Part shown: positions 26,268 to 35,520 of the stretch, one piece after another
How the letters are laid out: each line of letters opens with the position of its first letter
Numbering within the stretch: position 1 is the first letter of the stretch
Assembly: GCA_022842465.1 (NCBI GenBank)
Contig: JALHPN010000004.1
Coordinates: 51,990-115,989, forward strand
DNA: 64,000 nucleotides
Source: Polyangiaceae bacterium
Lineage (GTDB): Bacteria; Myxococcota_A; Polyangia; Polyangiales; Polyangiaceae
Direction: 5' to 3'
The notes under the pieces: model-generated
The model's database searches: none
What the model was told of the DNA's origin: nothing
Seen by the model: the letters and a program-made list of their open reading frames with translations, nothing else
Program-made: the position numbers and the translations under genes

Positions 26268-26585
26268 ATGAACAATCGCCTCTACGTCGGTAACCTCTCG
26301 TATGACGTCAACGCGGACTCGCTCCGCTCCACCTTCGCCGAGTTCGGCGAGGTCACCGACACCCACGTGGTCATGGACCGCGAGTCGGGCCGCGCGCGCG
26401 GCTTCGCGTTCGTCACCATGAACACCCCCGCCGAGGCCGAGAAGGCCATCACGGGCCTCAACGGCGCGATGCTCGACGGCCGCGCCCTCCGCGTGAACGT
26501 CGCCGAAGAGCGCGGCGCGCGTGGCGCGGGCGGCGGTGGCGGCGGCGGCGGGAACCAGTCCCGCGGCGGTCACCGCGGCTGGTGA
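26268..26585 (+). CDS. RRM RNA-binding protein with Gly-rich tail
   Basis: A 105-aa protein. I chose the ATG at 26268 (MNNRLYVGNLSY), because the extra seven residues of the longer frame are not RRM-like. RNP2 RLYVGNL and RNP1 RARGFAFV are canonical, followed by a Gly/Arg/Ser-rich tail (GGGGGGGNQSRGGHRGW). The architecture matches cyanobacterial Rbp and plant glycine-rich RNA-binding proteins. A 180-bp leader separates it from the sigma gene, enough for its own promoter. Confidence 0.9.
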   Translation: MNNRLYVGNLSYDVNADSLRSTFAEFGEVTDTHVVMDRESGRARGFAFVTMNTPAEAEKAITGLNGAMLDGRALRVNVAEERGARGAGGGGGGGGNQSRGGHRGW

Positions 26586-26684
26586 TTCGACGCTCGGCGG
26601 AGTGAGCTCGCTCACGCGCTGACACCCTCGACGTCGCCCTCCGGACCCCGGAGCGGCGACGTCGCTCATTTCGGCGTCGGCTTC

Positions 26685-27752
26685 TCACTCGTGACGATGC
26701 CGGTGGTGCACGTCCTCGCCGTGCGCGTGCTCGTGCTCCACGCTCTCGTGCGTGTGCACGTGGCTGTGCGATCCGACGACGACCTCGGCGTGCGTGTGCT
26801 CGTGATGCCCGTCGTCGTGGTCGTGCGCGTGCTCGTGGGTGACGCGCTCGTGGCGATGACGGTGCCCGTGGTGCTCGGTCGCGTGCAGCCACACGGCGAC
26901 GCCGAAGGCCGCCGCCGAAGCGCCGACGAGAAGCGGGTTCGCGCGGTCGCCGAGCGCGAAGGCGAGCGCGGCTCCGACGAAGGGACCCACCGCGAAGAGC
27001 GAGCCCGTACGGCCTGCGCCGAGCGAGCGCTGCGCGAGCAGGTAGAGCCGCAGGCTCACGCCGTACCCCAGCGCGCCCACGATGAGCAGAACCCCGATCG
27101 ACCACGCGCCCGGGAGCGGCTCGCGTCGGACGAGCGCGCCGGCGGACGACAGCGTCGCGCCGGCGAGCGCCTTCCAGATCACGACGGCCCGCGGATCGAG
27201 CTCGGCGAGGGGGCGCGTGAGACTGTTGTCGAACGCCCAGGCGAGCGTGGCGCCCGCGACGGCGACCATCCCAACGAGGCTCGTCCCCGTGTCCCCCGCT
27301 CTCGTCCGCAGCGCCAGGAGCGCGCCGCCCGCGACCATGAGCGCGCAGGCGACGACGACGCGCCTGCTCACGGACTCGCCGTACAGCGCACGAGCCAGGA
27401 CGACGGTGAGGACCGCCTCCCCGTTCAGGAGGAGCGACGCTCCGAGGGCGCTCGTGCGTTGGAGGCCCCACGCGAGGCAGACGGGAGCGACCGCCGCGCC
27501 GAAGAAGGCCACGAGCGCGATCCGCCGCGCGTGCTCGCGTCGGACGGACGCTTCCGTCCCGCGCGCCCCTAGCCCCGAGAGGATCGTCCCGAGCACCGCC
27601 CCGGCGTAGAGGAGTGCCGCCGTCGTGAACGGACCGACGCCTGCGCCCGCGCGCTGGACGAGGGGGCTCGTGACTCCGAAGAGCACGGCGGCGGCGACCG
27701 CGAGCGCCGTCCCGCGCGCGAGGGGGGAGATCGAACGCCGAGCGGACGACAT
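26685..27752 (-). CDS. EamA-type transporter with His-rich cytoplasmic tail
   Basis: A 355-aa membrane protein of the drug/metabolite transporter superfamily, with about ten hydrophobic segments in two EamA repeats (LAVAAAVLFGVTSPLVQRA starts the first; ATLAWAFDNSLTRPLAE lies in the second). The C-terminal ~60 residues are strikingly His-rich (HHGHRHRHERVTHEHAHDHD and more), which should bind Zn, Ni, Co or Cu. EamA proteins usually export metabolites, so the tail suggests metal sensing or a metal-linked substrate. The open frame continues far upstream of the ATG at 27752, but the extension is antisense to the RCC1 gene. Confidence 0.85.
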   Translation of the reverse strand: MSSARRSISPLARGTALAVAAAVLFGVTSPLVQRAGAGVGPFTTAALLYAGAVLGTILSGLGARGTEASVRREHARRIALVAFFGAAVAPVCLAWGLQRTSALGASLLLNGEAVLTVVLARALYGESVSRRVVVACALMVAGGALLALRTRAGDTGTSLVGMVAVAGATLAWAFDNSLTRPLAELDPRAVVIWKALAGATLSSAGALVRREPLPGAWSIGVLLIVGALGYGVSLRLYLLAQRSLGAGRTGSLFAVGPFVGAALAFALGDRANPLLVGASAAAFGVAVWLHATEHHGHRHRHERVTHEHAHDHDDGHHEHTHAEVVVGSHSHVHTHESVEHEHAHGEDVHHRHRHE

Positions 27753-27806
27753 GCGACCTGCCGAGCGTAGCGCGACGCGCGCTCGACGTTCTCGTATCGT
27801 AGGACG

Positions 27807-29363
27807 ATGCGGCGAACGTCCTTCTTCGTGGGAGCGCAGGTCACGTGTGCCGCGCTCGGCTTGTCCTTGGCGATGTGCGGCGAGTCCTCGGTCGCCCCGA
27901 CGGAGGATCCCGACGCTCCGGACGCCTCGACCACGGGAAGCGACGGATCCTCCGAAGAGCGCGACGCGACCGTCACGCCCGAGGATGCGGGCGCGGACGC
28001 ACGCGACGCCGCGACCCCATCCGACGCGTCCGATGCCGCGGACGCGAGCGATGCGAGCGATGCGTCGAGCCTCGACGCCGGTGACGCCGGCACCCCCGGC
28101 GCGATCGTGCAGCTCGCCGTCGGCGACGACAGCGCCTGCGTCCTCCGCGGAGACGGTCGCGTGAAGTGCTGGGGCAACGCGAACTGGCTCGGCTACGGGC
28201 TCGCCTTCCCGGAGAACAAGGGCGACGGCGCGAACGAGATGGGCGCGCTCCTTCCGTTCGTCGACCTCGGAGCGAACCGGACGGCGGTCTCGCTCTGGGG
28301 TGGCTCGTACGGCTACGTGCGCTGCGCGGTCCTCGACACCGGCGGCCTCAAGTGCTGGGGCGCGAACGGCTCCGGCAACCTCGGCCTCGGCGACACGAAC
28401 GTCCGCGGAGACGGCCCGAACGAGATGGGAGACAACCTCCCGTTCGTGGCGCTCGGCACGAATCGAACGGCCAAGATGGTGTCGGCCACCAACGCGCACA
28501 CCTGCGCGATCCTCGACGACGACCGCATCAAGTGCTGGGGCAACAACGGCGACGGTCAGCTCGGCCTCGGCGACACGCAGACGCGCGGCGACGGGCCGAA
28601 CGAGATGGGAGACAACCTGCCCTTCGTCGACATCGGGGCCGGTCGCAAGCCGAAGACGATCCAGGTCGCGAACGCGCGCACGTGCATCATCACGGATCAG
28701 GATCGCGTCCGCTGCTGGGGCGCGGGCTCGAACGGCCAGCTCGGGAGCGGCAACGGCGCCAGCAGGGGTGGCGCGCCGAACCAGATGGGCCAGAACCTCC
28801 CCGACGTCGACCTCGGGACGAACCGGACGGCCAAGGCCATCGCCATGGGGATCACCCACACGTGCGCGATCCTCGACGACGGCACGGTGAAGTGCTGGGG
28901 GAACAACCCCTACGGTCAGCTCGGCCTGGGTGACACGAACGATCGCGGCGACGGACCCAACGAGATGGGCGACGCCCTCGCGGTCGTGCCCCTCGGCGTC
29001 GGCCGCACGGCGAAGGCGATCGCCGCAGGCTCGAGCCACACGTGCGCGATCCTCGACGACGACTCGGTCAAGTGCTGGGGTGAGAACAACCAGGGGCAGC
29101 TCGGCCTCGGGAACACCGGGCGCCGCGGCGACGGGCCGAACGAGATGGGCAACGACCTCCCCGCCGTCCCCTTCGGGCTCGGTCGCAAGGCGGTCGCGCT
29201 GTCGCTCGGCAGCTCGCACTCGTGCGCGCTCCTCGGCGACGGCGCGCTCAAGTGCTGGGGCTACGGCAATCGCGGACAGCTCGGTCTCGGCGACGCGCAG
29301 AACCGCGGCGACGAGAACAACGAGATGGGCGACAACCTCCCCGCCGTCTCGCTCGGACCTTGA
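27807..29363 (+). CDS. RCC1-repeat secreted/lipid-anchored protein
   Basis: A 518-aa protein. The N-terminus is a signal peptide with a Cys at residue 24 (LSLAMCGES, a lipobox-like site with unusual Met at -1). An Asp/Ala/Thr-rich linker of ~70 residues follows, typical of myxobacterial surface proteins. Seven RCC1 repeats of about 60 residues come next, each carrying CAILDDD...KCWG, GQLGLGD and RGDGPNEMGDNLP. Seven repeats are expected to close a beta-propeller. Two Cys per repeat suggest a disulphide ladder outside the cytoplasm. Function is unknown; RCC1 propellers mediate protein binding. Confidence 0.88.
   Translation: MRRTSFFVGAQVTCAALGLSLAMCGESSVAPTEDPDAPDASTTGSDGSSEERDATVTPEDAGADARDAATPSDASDAADASDASDASSLDAGDAGTPGAIVQLAVGDDSACVLRGDGRVKCWGNANWLGYGLAFPENKGDGANEMGALLPFVDLGANRTAVSLWGGSYGYVRCAVLDTGGLKCWGANGSGNLGLGDTNVRGDGPNEMGDNLPFVALGTNRTAKMVSATNAHTCAILDDDRIKCWGNNGDGQLGLGDTQTRGDGPNEMGDNLPFVDIGAGRKPKTIQVANARTCIITDQDRVRCWGAGSNGQLGSGNGASRGGAPNQMGQNLPDVDLGTNRTAKAIAMGITHTCAILDDGTVKCWGNNPYGQLGLGDTNDRGDGPNEMGDALAVVPLGVGRTAKAIAAGSSHTCAILDDDSVKCWGENNQGQLGLGNTGRRGDGPNEMGNDLPAVPFGLGRKAVALSLGSSHSCALLGDGALKCWGYGNRGQLGLGDAQNRGDENNEMGDNLPAVSLGP
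28105..29360 (+). repeat. Seven in-frame RCC1 repeats, about 180 bp each
   Basis: Within the RCC1 gene the coding sequence recurs with a period close to 180 bp (60 codons). The most constant parts encode KCWG, GQLGLGD and GDGPNEMGD. The first two copies are slightly longer and more divergent; the last five are regular, which suggests recent duplication or gene conversion. Confidence 0.85.
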
Positions 29364-29364
29364 G

Positions 29365-29982
29365 TCACGCCCGCTCGGCGACGAGGACTGCGACGTCGTC
29401 CGCGAGCGCGCCCGCCGGGAGGCGCGCGGCGGCGACGAGCGCGTCGGCGACGGCGCCGAACGGTGAGGTCCGGACGAGCTCCTCGATGCGCGCTCCGGGC
29501 GCGTGACGGAAGAGGCCGTCGGTCGCGACGAGGAGCCGCTCGGCGTCGCCTCCGATCGCGACGAGCTCGGGCGCGGCGGCGCCGGTCCCGAGGCGCGCGC
29601 GCGAGCCCGTACCGGCGAGTCGCTCGAAGCGCCCGGCCGAGAGCCGCCACGTCTCGCTGTCTCCGGACGAGGCCACGAGCGCGTTCGCTCCGCCGATGAC
29701 GACGACGACGCCCGTCGTCTCGCCGATCGCGTCGCGGGCGAGGCCGCGGTCGACGTCCTCGAAGAGCCTCCGCCAGCTCGAGGTCGCCTCCAGGTCGAAC
29801 GCCCCGTCGAGCACCGCGTCGCGCGCGGCGGTGAGGAAGCGATCGGCCGCGGCGCCGCCGTCGCCGCCGGCGCCGTCCGCGACGACGAGCACGGCGACCA
29901 CCCCACGCGCGAAGACGTCGGCTCGATCCCGAGAAGACCGAGGTCCCTTCGCCGCCGTCGCGCGTGTCACGAGGACCGACAC
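29365..29982 (-). CDS. PP2C-like serine/threonine phosphatase domain protein
   Basis: A GTG at 29982 is preceded by GGAGGG; 205 aa. The fold pattern VVADGAGGDGG (metal-binding Asp-Gly of motif 2), SSGDSETWRL and VATDGLF, then ADDVAVLV follows the PP2C/SpoIIE order, so the metal-ligand aspartates appear present. It is shorter than typical bacterial PP2Cs (about 240 aa) and has a divergent N-terminus. It lies directly downstream of the RND gene, 10 bp apart on the same strand, and convergent with the RCC1 gene. Confidence 0.7.
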   Translation of the reverse strand: MSVLVTRATAAKGPRSSRDRADVFARGVVAVLVVADGAGGDGGAAADRFLTAARDAVLDGAFDLEATSSWRRLFEDVDRGLARDAIGETTGVVVVIGGANALVASSGDSETWRLSAGRFERLAGTGSRARLGTGAAAPELVAIGGDAERLLVATDGLFRHAPGARIEELVRTSPFGAVADALVAAARLPAGALADDVAVLVAERA

Positions 29983-29992
29983 GTGCCCTCCG

Positions 29993-32611
29993 TCAGGCCG
30001 CCGGGCGCTCGCTCTGCATCGAGGTCTCCTCCTCGATGGGCGTCTTCCGCACGTGCGCGCCGATGAGGTGGAGGAGCGACGGCAGGAAGAAGATGGCGCA
30101 CAAGAGGCACGTGACCTCGCCGAGGATCGCGAGGCGACCGAACGATCGCATCGCCTGGTTGTCCGCGAAGAGCAGCGCCCCGTAGCCGACGGTGGTCGTG
30201 AAGCTGCACAGCGTGACGGCGCCGACATGCAGCTTGACCGCTCGGGTCACGTCGCCGCCGAGCAGGCGCGAGCGATCGAAGATGTTGAACGGGTACTCGG
30301 AGCCGATCCCGAACGTGATCGGCAGCGCGATGAAGTTCAGGAAGTTGAGGCGCTCTCCCCAGAGCGCGGCGCCGCCGACCGCCCACGTCACGCCGAGGAC
30401 GAGCGACGCGAGGACGGCGAACGTCCCCCGTCGAGACGAAGTGGCGGCCGCGACGACGAGCGCGACCATGAAGAAGGCGACCGCGGTCGCGAGCGGCCCG
30501 TCGCGCTCGAGCGAGCGGATCATCTCCGCGAAGATCGTCGCGCGGCTGACGGTGTCGACGACGGTCCCGTCCGGGAGCCGGATGCCGTCGATCACGTCCG
30601 AGATGTGGAGCAGCGCGTGGCCGTCGTTCGTCGAGACGCCCTTCTTGTAGCGGACGTAGAAGACCGTCCCGAGCGCGCCGTTCTTCTCCGAGAAGCGTGA
30701 CCGGAGGAGCTGGGGGAGATCCCGGAACCCGATCGCCCTCAGCGCTTCGGGGGGGCGGAGCTCCTCGAGGCTCTTCCGCTCGTCGGGCGCGAGCGAGTCG
30801 AGGACGCGGGGGGTGAGCCGATCGCGGAGGCGCGCGAGCACCTCCAGCTTCTTCTCCTGCTCGGCCGCCGTTCCGGGCAGGAAATCGTGGAGGGTCGAGA
30901 TCTCGTCGACGACGGCCTGGGCGCCCTTCGAGCGATCCTTCGCGAGGATCGCCTCCTTCACGATCGGCGCCTGCTCGGGCGTGTCCGCGAGGACGAGCGA
31001 GCCGGCGAGGTTCATCTTGCCGGCGAGGATGCCCTCGGCGATGCGCGTGACCTCGAAGGGGCCGCCCTTCCGTGCCTCGACCGAGCCGAGCTTGTCGAAG
31101 TCGTACTCCCACGGATCGCGGAGGAACGCCGGGAGACGCCAGGCTGTGACGAGCGTGACGACGAGCGCGATCCCGACGAACACGCGGGGGCGTCGCGCGG
31201 TGAGATCGCCGACGAACCTCGCGACCGGACCCCGGCTCTCGTCCTCGCCGAGCTCCGCGTCCTTCTCGCGCAGGAACGCCGGCAGCTTCGGCTGGAGGCG
31301 CTCGACGAGGACGATGAGCGCCGGCAGGCAGGGGATCATCGAGATCCAGACGAGGAGCATCCCGACGAAGCCGATCATCCCGAACTGGCTGAAGCCGCGG
31401 AAGCGCGTCACCGTCAGCGAGCCGTACGCGATGCTGGCGACCGACGACCCGACGAGCTCCGCGCGGAACGCGTTCCACACTGCCTCGCGCCTCGCGACGT
31501 CAGGCGCCATCTTTCGCGCGCGGAACTCCTTGTAACGGGAGTAGAGGACGATCGGGTAGTTGATGCCGTTGCCGAGGACGATCGCGCCCAGGAACGCGCC
31601 CGACGAGTTCACGTAGCCGTACTTCCAGGTCGCGAAGGCGTACGCGCAGCCGACCCCGAAGAGGGGCGGGAAGCCGATGAGGACGAGCGAGATCGGAGAG
31701 CCGTAGAACCAGACGATGCCGCCGAGGATGAGGACCGCGGCGACCACGGTGCCGACCTTCGCCTCGTGGACGAGCGACTCCTTCTCCGCGTGGGCGTTGG
31801 GGAGATCGCCGCCGAGGCCCACCTTCATCGACGGGTGGAACGACGTCGGCTTCACCCCCTCGAGGCGCTCGCGCACCTTGGCGAGGAGGACGTCGTCGTT
31901 GCCGCCGCCCGTTCCCCCCGCGGTCGTGAAGATGCGCATGACGAGGCGCGTGCTGTCCGCGTTCGCGAAGTAGCCCGTCGGGAAGCCGTCCTTCTCGTTC
32001 GCCTTCTCCTCGAAGCGCGCGCGAAAATCGTCCATCCCGAGCGAGTGCTCGGCCGCCCCTTCCGAGAGATCGTCGACCATCCCGCTCTTGATCGAGATCT
32101 GCTGCTCGAGCTTCGCGTCGGCCTCCTCCAGGTCCTGGAGGTCGGTGTAGAGCCACTTGTTGGACTGGAAGAACGTCCGCGCGTCCTTCGTGCCCCACTC
32201 GACGAAGGACACGTAGGGCGCCATGTCGGGCCTCTCGAGCGCGTCACGCATCGCGTCGACGACCTTCTCGTTCGCGGCCCGGTCCGGAGACTCGACGAGG
32301 ACGAAGATCGTGGCGCGCCCGCCGAGGCGGGTGAGCCGCTTCTCGAACGCCACGAACCCTGGCGCGTCGCGCGGGAGGAGCTCGAGCACGTCCGACTTCA
32401 GCCTCAGGTTCTGCGCGTACGCCCAGGCGCCGGCGAGGAGCACCAGCGCCGTCAGGATGACGAACCAGGGGCGCCGTCCGCCGAAGTCGACGAGACGTTC
32501 GACGAGGGCGCGGACCTGTCGCGCGACGCGGAGTCGGAGGCTCACCGTGCGCCTCGCGGCGGCCGCGGATTCGGACGGGGCATCAGGCTCTTCACGTGCC
32601 GGCCGCCGCAT
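29993..32611 (-). CDS. RND superfamily (MMPL/HpnN-like) exporter
   Basis: An 872-aa integral membrane protein; ATG at 32611 (MRRPAREEPD). The upstream open frame is low-complexity and antisense to another gene, so it was excluded. Layout is RND-like: TM1 (WFVILTALVLLAGAWAYA), a large periplasmic loop with LELLPRDAPG, a five-helix bundle starting near GTVVAAVLILGGIVWFYGSP, a second TM segment and loop, and a closing bundle with GIGSEYPFNIF. The family exports lipids or hopanoids rather than drugs. No membrane-fusion or outer-membrane partner is adjacent, which fits HAE3/MMPL types that act alone. Confidence 0.88.
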   Translation of the reverse strand: MRRPAREEPDAPSESAAAARRTVSLRLRVARQVRALVERLVDFGGRRPWFVILTALVLLAGAWAYAQNLRLKSDVLELLPRDAPGFVAFEKRLTRLGGRATIFVLVESPDRAANEKVVDAMRDALERPDMAPYVSFVEWGTKDARTFFQSNKWLYTDLQDLEEADAKLEQQISIKSGMVDDLSEGAAEHSLGMDDFRARFEEKANEKDGFPTGYFANADSTRLVMRIFTTAGGTGGGNDDVLLAKVRERLEGVKPTSFHPSMKVGLGGDLPNAHAEKESLVHEAKVGTVVAAVLILGGIVWFYGSPISLVLIGFPPLFGVGCAYAFATWKYGYVNSSGAFLGAIVLGNGINYPIVLYSRYKEFRARKMAPDVARREAVWNAFRAELVGSSVASIAYGSLTVTRFRGFSQFGMIGFVGMLLVWISMIPCLPALIVLVERLQPKLPAFLREKDAELGEDESRGPVARFVGDLTARRPRVFVGIALVVTLVTAWRLPAFLRDPWEYDFDKLGSVEARKGGPFEVTRIAEGILAGKMNLAGSLVLADTPEQAPIVKEAILAKDRSKGAQAVVDEISTLHDFLPGTAAEQEKKLEVLARLRDRLTPRVLDSLAPDERKSLEELRPPEALRAIGFRDLPQLLRSRFSEKNGALGTVFYVRYKKGVSTNDGHALLHISDVIDGIRLPDGTVVDTVSRATIFAEMIRSLERDGPLATAVAFFMVALVVAAATSSRRGTFAVLASLVLGVTWAVGGAALWGERLNFLNFIALPITFGIGSEYPFNIFDRSRLLGGDVTRAVKLHVGAVTLCSFTTTVGYGALLFADNQAMRSFGRLAILGEVTCLLCAIFFLPSLLHLIGAHVRKTPIEEETSMQSERPAA

Positions 32612-32729
32612 ACCCTTGCCCGTCCTTCGAGGCAAGGAACGGGGCCGCTTGCCGCGGCTCGCCGAGGGGTCGCGGAGGCGAAGCGCACGATGGAACGGTC
32701 GTCGCAGCAGGGCTCCACGAGGAGCTCCG

Positions 32730-33170
32730 ATGATCCGTCCCCCCCTCGCCGTTGTGCTCGTCCTCGCAGGATCGACGGGCTGCGCGTCCCGTCCGCCGCC
32801 GGTGAACGAGGGCCCGAGCGCCACAGTGTCTCTCCGCAGCGCGCTCGTCGTGCCGCCGAAGGTGACGCTGTCGTGTCTCGGAGGGGCCTTCTGTCGGGAG
32901 AACACCTTCGACCGTGACGACGCCGAGGGCCTCGCCGAGTCGCGCGAAGACTGCGAGCGGCGCCGGGGGCGTCAGGCGACCTCGCCGTGCGCCGCGGAGC
33001 GCGCGATCGTTTCCTGCGTGGGCGATCGCATGAAGGTCGTCACGTACGTCCACCCCGATCGGAAGGAGCAGGAGGAGTCCGTCACCGCCGTCGTCGATGC
33101 CTGCGAGGCCCTCGGGGGAACGCTCGAGCCCGGCCCTGCGGGGCGCGCGGCGGCGCTTCGTCGGCCCTGA
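32730..33170 (+). CDS. Small Cys-containing lipoprotein
   Basis: A 146-aa protein with GAGGAG before the ATG at 32730. It has a lipoprotein signal (VLVLAGSTGCAS), then a ~100-residue domain with five Cys (LSCLGGAFC, DCERR, PCAAERAIVSC, DACEAL). No family is recognised. It is transcribed divergently from the RND exporter over a 118-bp shared promoter region, so the two may be co-regulated. Confidence 0.7.
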   Translation: MIRPPLAVVLVLAGSTGCASRPPPVNEGPSATVSLRSALVVPPKVTLSCLGGAFCRENTFDRDDAEGLAESREDCERRRGRQATSPCAAERAIVSCVGDRMKVVTYVHPDRKEQEESVTAVVDACEALGGTLEPGPAGRAAALRRP

Positions 33171-33226
33171 GCCTCCGCGGCGCCGCGCGGGCGAGGAGTC
33201 CTGTACGATGAGTCGAGGACGACCCC

Positions 33227-34723
33227 GTGCCGGACGCGTCGAAAGACAGCTCGATCGGCGCTCGCCTCGAGAGGCCGAGCACGCCGCCGCGCGCGATGTT
33301 CCCGCCGAGCACGCCGCCGCCGCCGGATCGCGCCTCGACGATCCCGGGGGAGGCGGACGCAGGGGCCGTCGCGAAGGAGGAGGCGGCGAAGGTCACCGCC
33401 GCCGTGCGCGCGAAGCTCGACGCGCGCACCGAGCTCGAGCGTCGGCTCGGCCGGGACATCCTCGGCGCGGAGCGCTTCCGGACGCTGCTCCTCGCGTCGC
33501 TCGCCACCGTGGGCCTCTTCCTCGTCGTCGTGCAGGGACGGGCGCATCCGGACGAGATGGCCTCGCAGCTCCTCCGGGAGGGCTTCGACCGGACCACGGT
33601 CGAGGCGTTCCTGATGGTCGTGGCGGGCTTCGAGCTCTACGTCCTCACGTGGAGCCGCCGCCTCCTCGAGCAGGATCGCGAGCCCGGGCGCGGGCGCCGC
33701 TACCTGCACGCGTTCGTCGAGACGAGCCTGCCCACCGCCGTCATCGTCTACTACGCGGCGAGCGACGGAGCGGCGCCGGCGCTGCTCATGCCGTCGTCGT
33801 TCGTCTACTGGATCTTCATCCTCCTCTCGACCTTGTCGCTCGACCCCCTCCTCTGCCTCTTCACGGGGACCGTCGCCGCGGGCGAGTACGCCCTCATCGC
33901 GCTCCTCTGGGCAGGTCCCGGAGATGCCCGCATCTCGCCGGCGTCGCTCGCCTCGGCGCCGCACCATCTCGGCAAGGCCCTCGTCCTCCTCGTGGGAGGC
34001 ATCGCCGCGGCCTTCGTCGCGAGCCGACTGCGCCGCAGCTTCACGCAGGCGATCGAGTCGTTCGGCGAGCGGACGCGCATCCTCGGTGTCTTCGGCCAGC
34101 ACGTGTCGCCCGAGGTCGTCGAGCGCCTCGTCGCTCGCGGCGAGGCGGAGGGGAAGAGCGAGCAGAAGAGCGTGTGCGTCATGTTCCTCGACATCCGGAA
34201 TTTCACGAGCTTCGCGGAGCAGAAGACGGCCGAGGAGGTCGTCGACTACCTGAACGTCGTCTTCGACGGGGCGGTCGAGGCGGTCGTCGAGCGGCACGGC
34301 ATCGTGAACAAGTTTCTCGGCGACGGCTTCATGGCCGTCTTCGGCGCGCCGATCGCGGACGAGAACGCGAGCAAGGCAGGCGTCCTCGCGGCGCTGGACG
34401 TCGTGGCGCGTGTCGAGGCGCTCGTGAAGAGCGGTGCGATCCCGCCGACCTCGATCGGCGTCGCGCTGCACACGGGGGTCGCGGTCGTCGGGAACATCGG
34501 CTCCTCCGCGCGCAAGGAGTACACGGTGATCGGCGACGTCGTGAACCTCGCCTCGCGCATCGAGTCGCTCAACAAGGAGCTCGGCTCCCGGGTCCTCGTC
34601 TCCGACGAGACGTACCTCGCGGCGGGAGGGGGGGCGTTGCCCGAGCTCGCCGGCGCGCGTGTGCACGATCCCGTCGTCGTCCGAGGGCGCAAGCAGGCGA
34701 TCCGTGTCTGGCAGCTCGCCTGA
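33227..34723 (+). CDS. Membrane-bound class III adenylate/guanylate cyclase
   Basis: A GTG start gives 498 aa. Pro-rich N-terminal residues precede about six membrane helices (RTLLLASLATVGLFLVVVQG first; GKALVLLVGGIAAAFVAS last). A short helical connector (GVFGQHVSPEVVERLV) leads to the catalytic domain. The metal-binding Asp are in VMFLDIRNFTSF (~320) and FLGDGFMAVFG (~365), with VIGDVVNLASRIESLN providing the transition-state region. Such MASE-like membrane sensors coupled to a cyclase make cAMP in response to an unknown membrane signal. Confidence 0.9.
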   Translation: MPDASKDSSIGARLERPSTPPRAMFPPSTPPPPDRASTIPGEADAGAVAKEEAAKVTAAVRAKLDARTELERRLGRDILGAERFRTLLLASLATVGLFLVVVQGRAHPDEMASQLLREGFDRTTVEAFLMVVAGFELYVLTWSRRLLEQDREPGRGRRYLHAFVETSLPTAVIVYYAASDGAAPALLMPSSFVYWIFILLSTLSLDPLLCLFTGTVAAGEYALIALLWAGPGDARISPASLASAPHHLGKALVLLVGGIAAAFVASRLRRSFTQAIESFGERTRILGVFGQHVSPEVVERLVARGEAEGKSEQKSVCVMFLDIRNFTSFAEQKTAEEVVDYLNVVFDGAVEAVVERHGIVNKFLGDGFMAVFGAPIADENASKAGVLAALDVVARVEALVKSGAIPPTSIGVALHTGVAVVGNIGSSARKEYTVIGDVVNLASRIESLNKELGSRVLVSDETYLAAGGGALPELAGARVHDPVVVRGRKQAIRVWQLA

Positions 34724-34771
34724 AGCCTCGCTGGTTTGAAGTGCCTGACCAGGTGTGCTCTGAGGTGAGGC

Positions 34772-35458
34772 GTGGAGCGGCTGCACCAGGGGATCCACCA
34801 CTTCCAGGCGAACTACTTCGCGAAGAACCGCGCGCTGTTCGAGCGCCTCGCCTCGAGCGGGCAGCGTCCGGAGACGCTCTTCATCACGTGCTCCGACTCG
34901 CGCGTCATCCCCGAGCTCATCACGAACGCGGCGCCCGGGGAGCTCTTCATCGTCCGCAACGTGGGAAACATCGTCCCCGACGTCCATCGCGGTGTCGTCG
35001 GCGGCGTCTCGGCCGCGATCGAGTTCGCGGTGGAGGTGCTCCAGGTCGAGAGCGTGATCGTGTGCGGGCACACGGGGTGCGGCGCGCTCGATGCGATGCT
35101 GCACCCCGAGCGCGTGCAGCACCTCCCGTTCGTGCGTCGCTGGCTCGGGGAGGCCGCCCAGCTCCCCTCGCTCCTCGACGAGCGCTACGGGCACCTCGAC
35201 GGCGAGGCTCGCATGACGGCGGCCGTGCAGGAGAACGTGCTCCTCCAGCTCGAGAACCTGCGCTCGTTCGACTTCATCGCGCGGCGCCTCGACGCGGGGA
35301 CGATCTCGATGAGCGGCTGGGTCTTCGACATCCCCACCGGACGCGTCTTCGACTACGACCCGGTCGCGGAGCAGTTCTTCGAGCTCGGAGGCCCCGGACC
35401 GCGCCGCTCGCTCTCGAACCGACCGCCGCCGGTGTCGTCGCCTCCGCCGTCGCGCTGA
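34772..35458 (+). CDS. Beta-class carbonic anhydrase
   Basis: A 228-aa protein from a GTG start. Zinc ligands are visible: C40 in CSDSR (with D42 and R44), and H100 and C103 in CGHTGCGA. It interconverts CO2 and bicarbonate in the cytoplasm. The C-terminal ~25 residues are Pro/Ser-rich and not part of the fold. It follows the cyclase gene by 48 bp; bicarbonate stimulates many class III cyclases, so a functional link is conceivable. Confidence 0.93.
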   Translation: MERLHQGIHHFQANYFAKNRALFERLASSGQRPETLFITCSDSRVIPELITNAAPGELFIVRNVGNIVPDVHRGVVGGVSAAIEFAVEVLQVESVIVCGHTGCGALDAMLHPERVQHLPFVRRWLGEAAQLPSLLDERYGHLDGEARMTAAVQENVLLQLENLRSFDFIARRLDAGTISMSGWVFDIPTGRVFDYDPVAEQFFELGGPGPRRSLSNRPPPVSSPPPSR

Positions 35459-35520
35459 GGACCGCGGGTTTCAGGTCGTGTCAGTCGCGCCGCGCGAGGG
35501 CCGGCTGCAGGATCGTCCGC

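Noticed and set aside
28105..29360. Possible CRISPR or other DNA repeat array
   Set aside because: The ~180-bp period is in frame and encodes RCC1 repeats; no short palindromic repeats with unique spacers are present.
26685..29906. A 1073-codon open frame on the minus strand
   Set aside because: Only the part from 27752 downward is the EamA transporter. The rest is antisense to the RCC1 repeat gene and has the Arg/Ser-rich composition of a GC-rich shadow frame.
30887..32917. A 676-codon plus-strand open frame
   Set aside because: Antisense to the RND exporter, whose membrane topology and motifs are clear.
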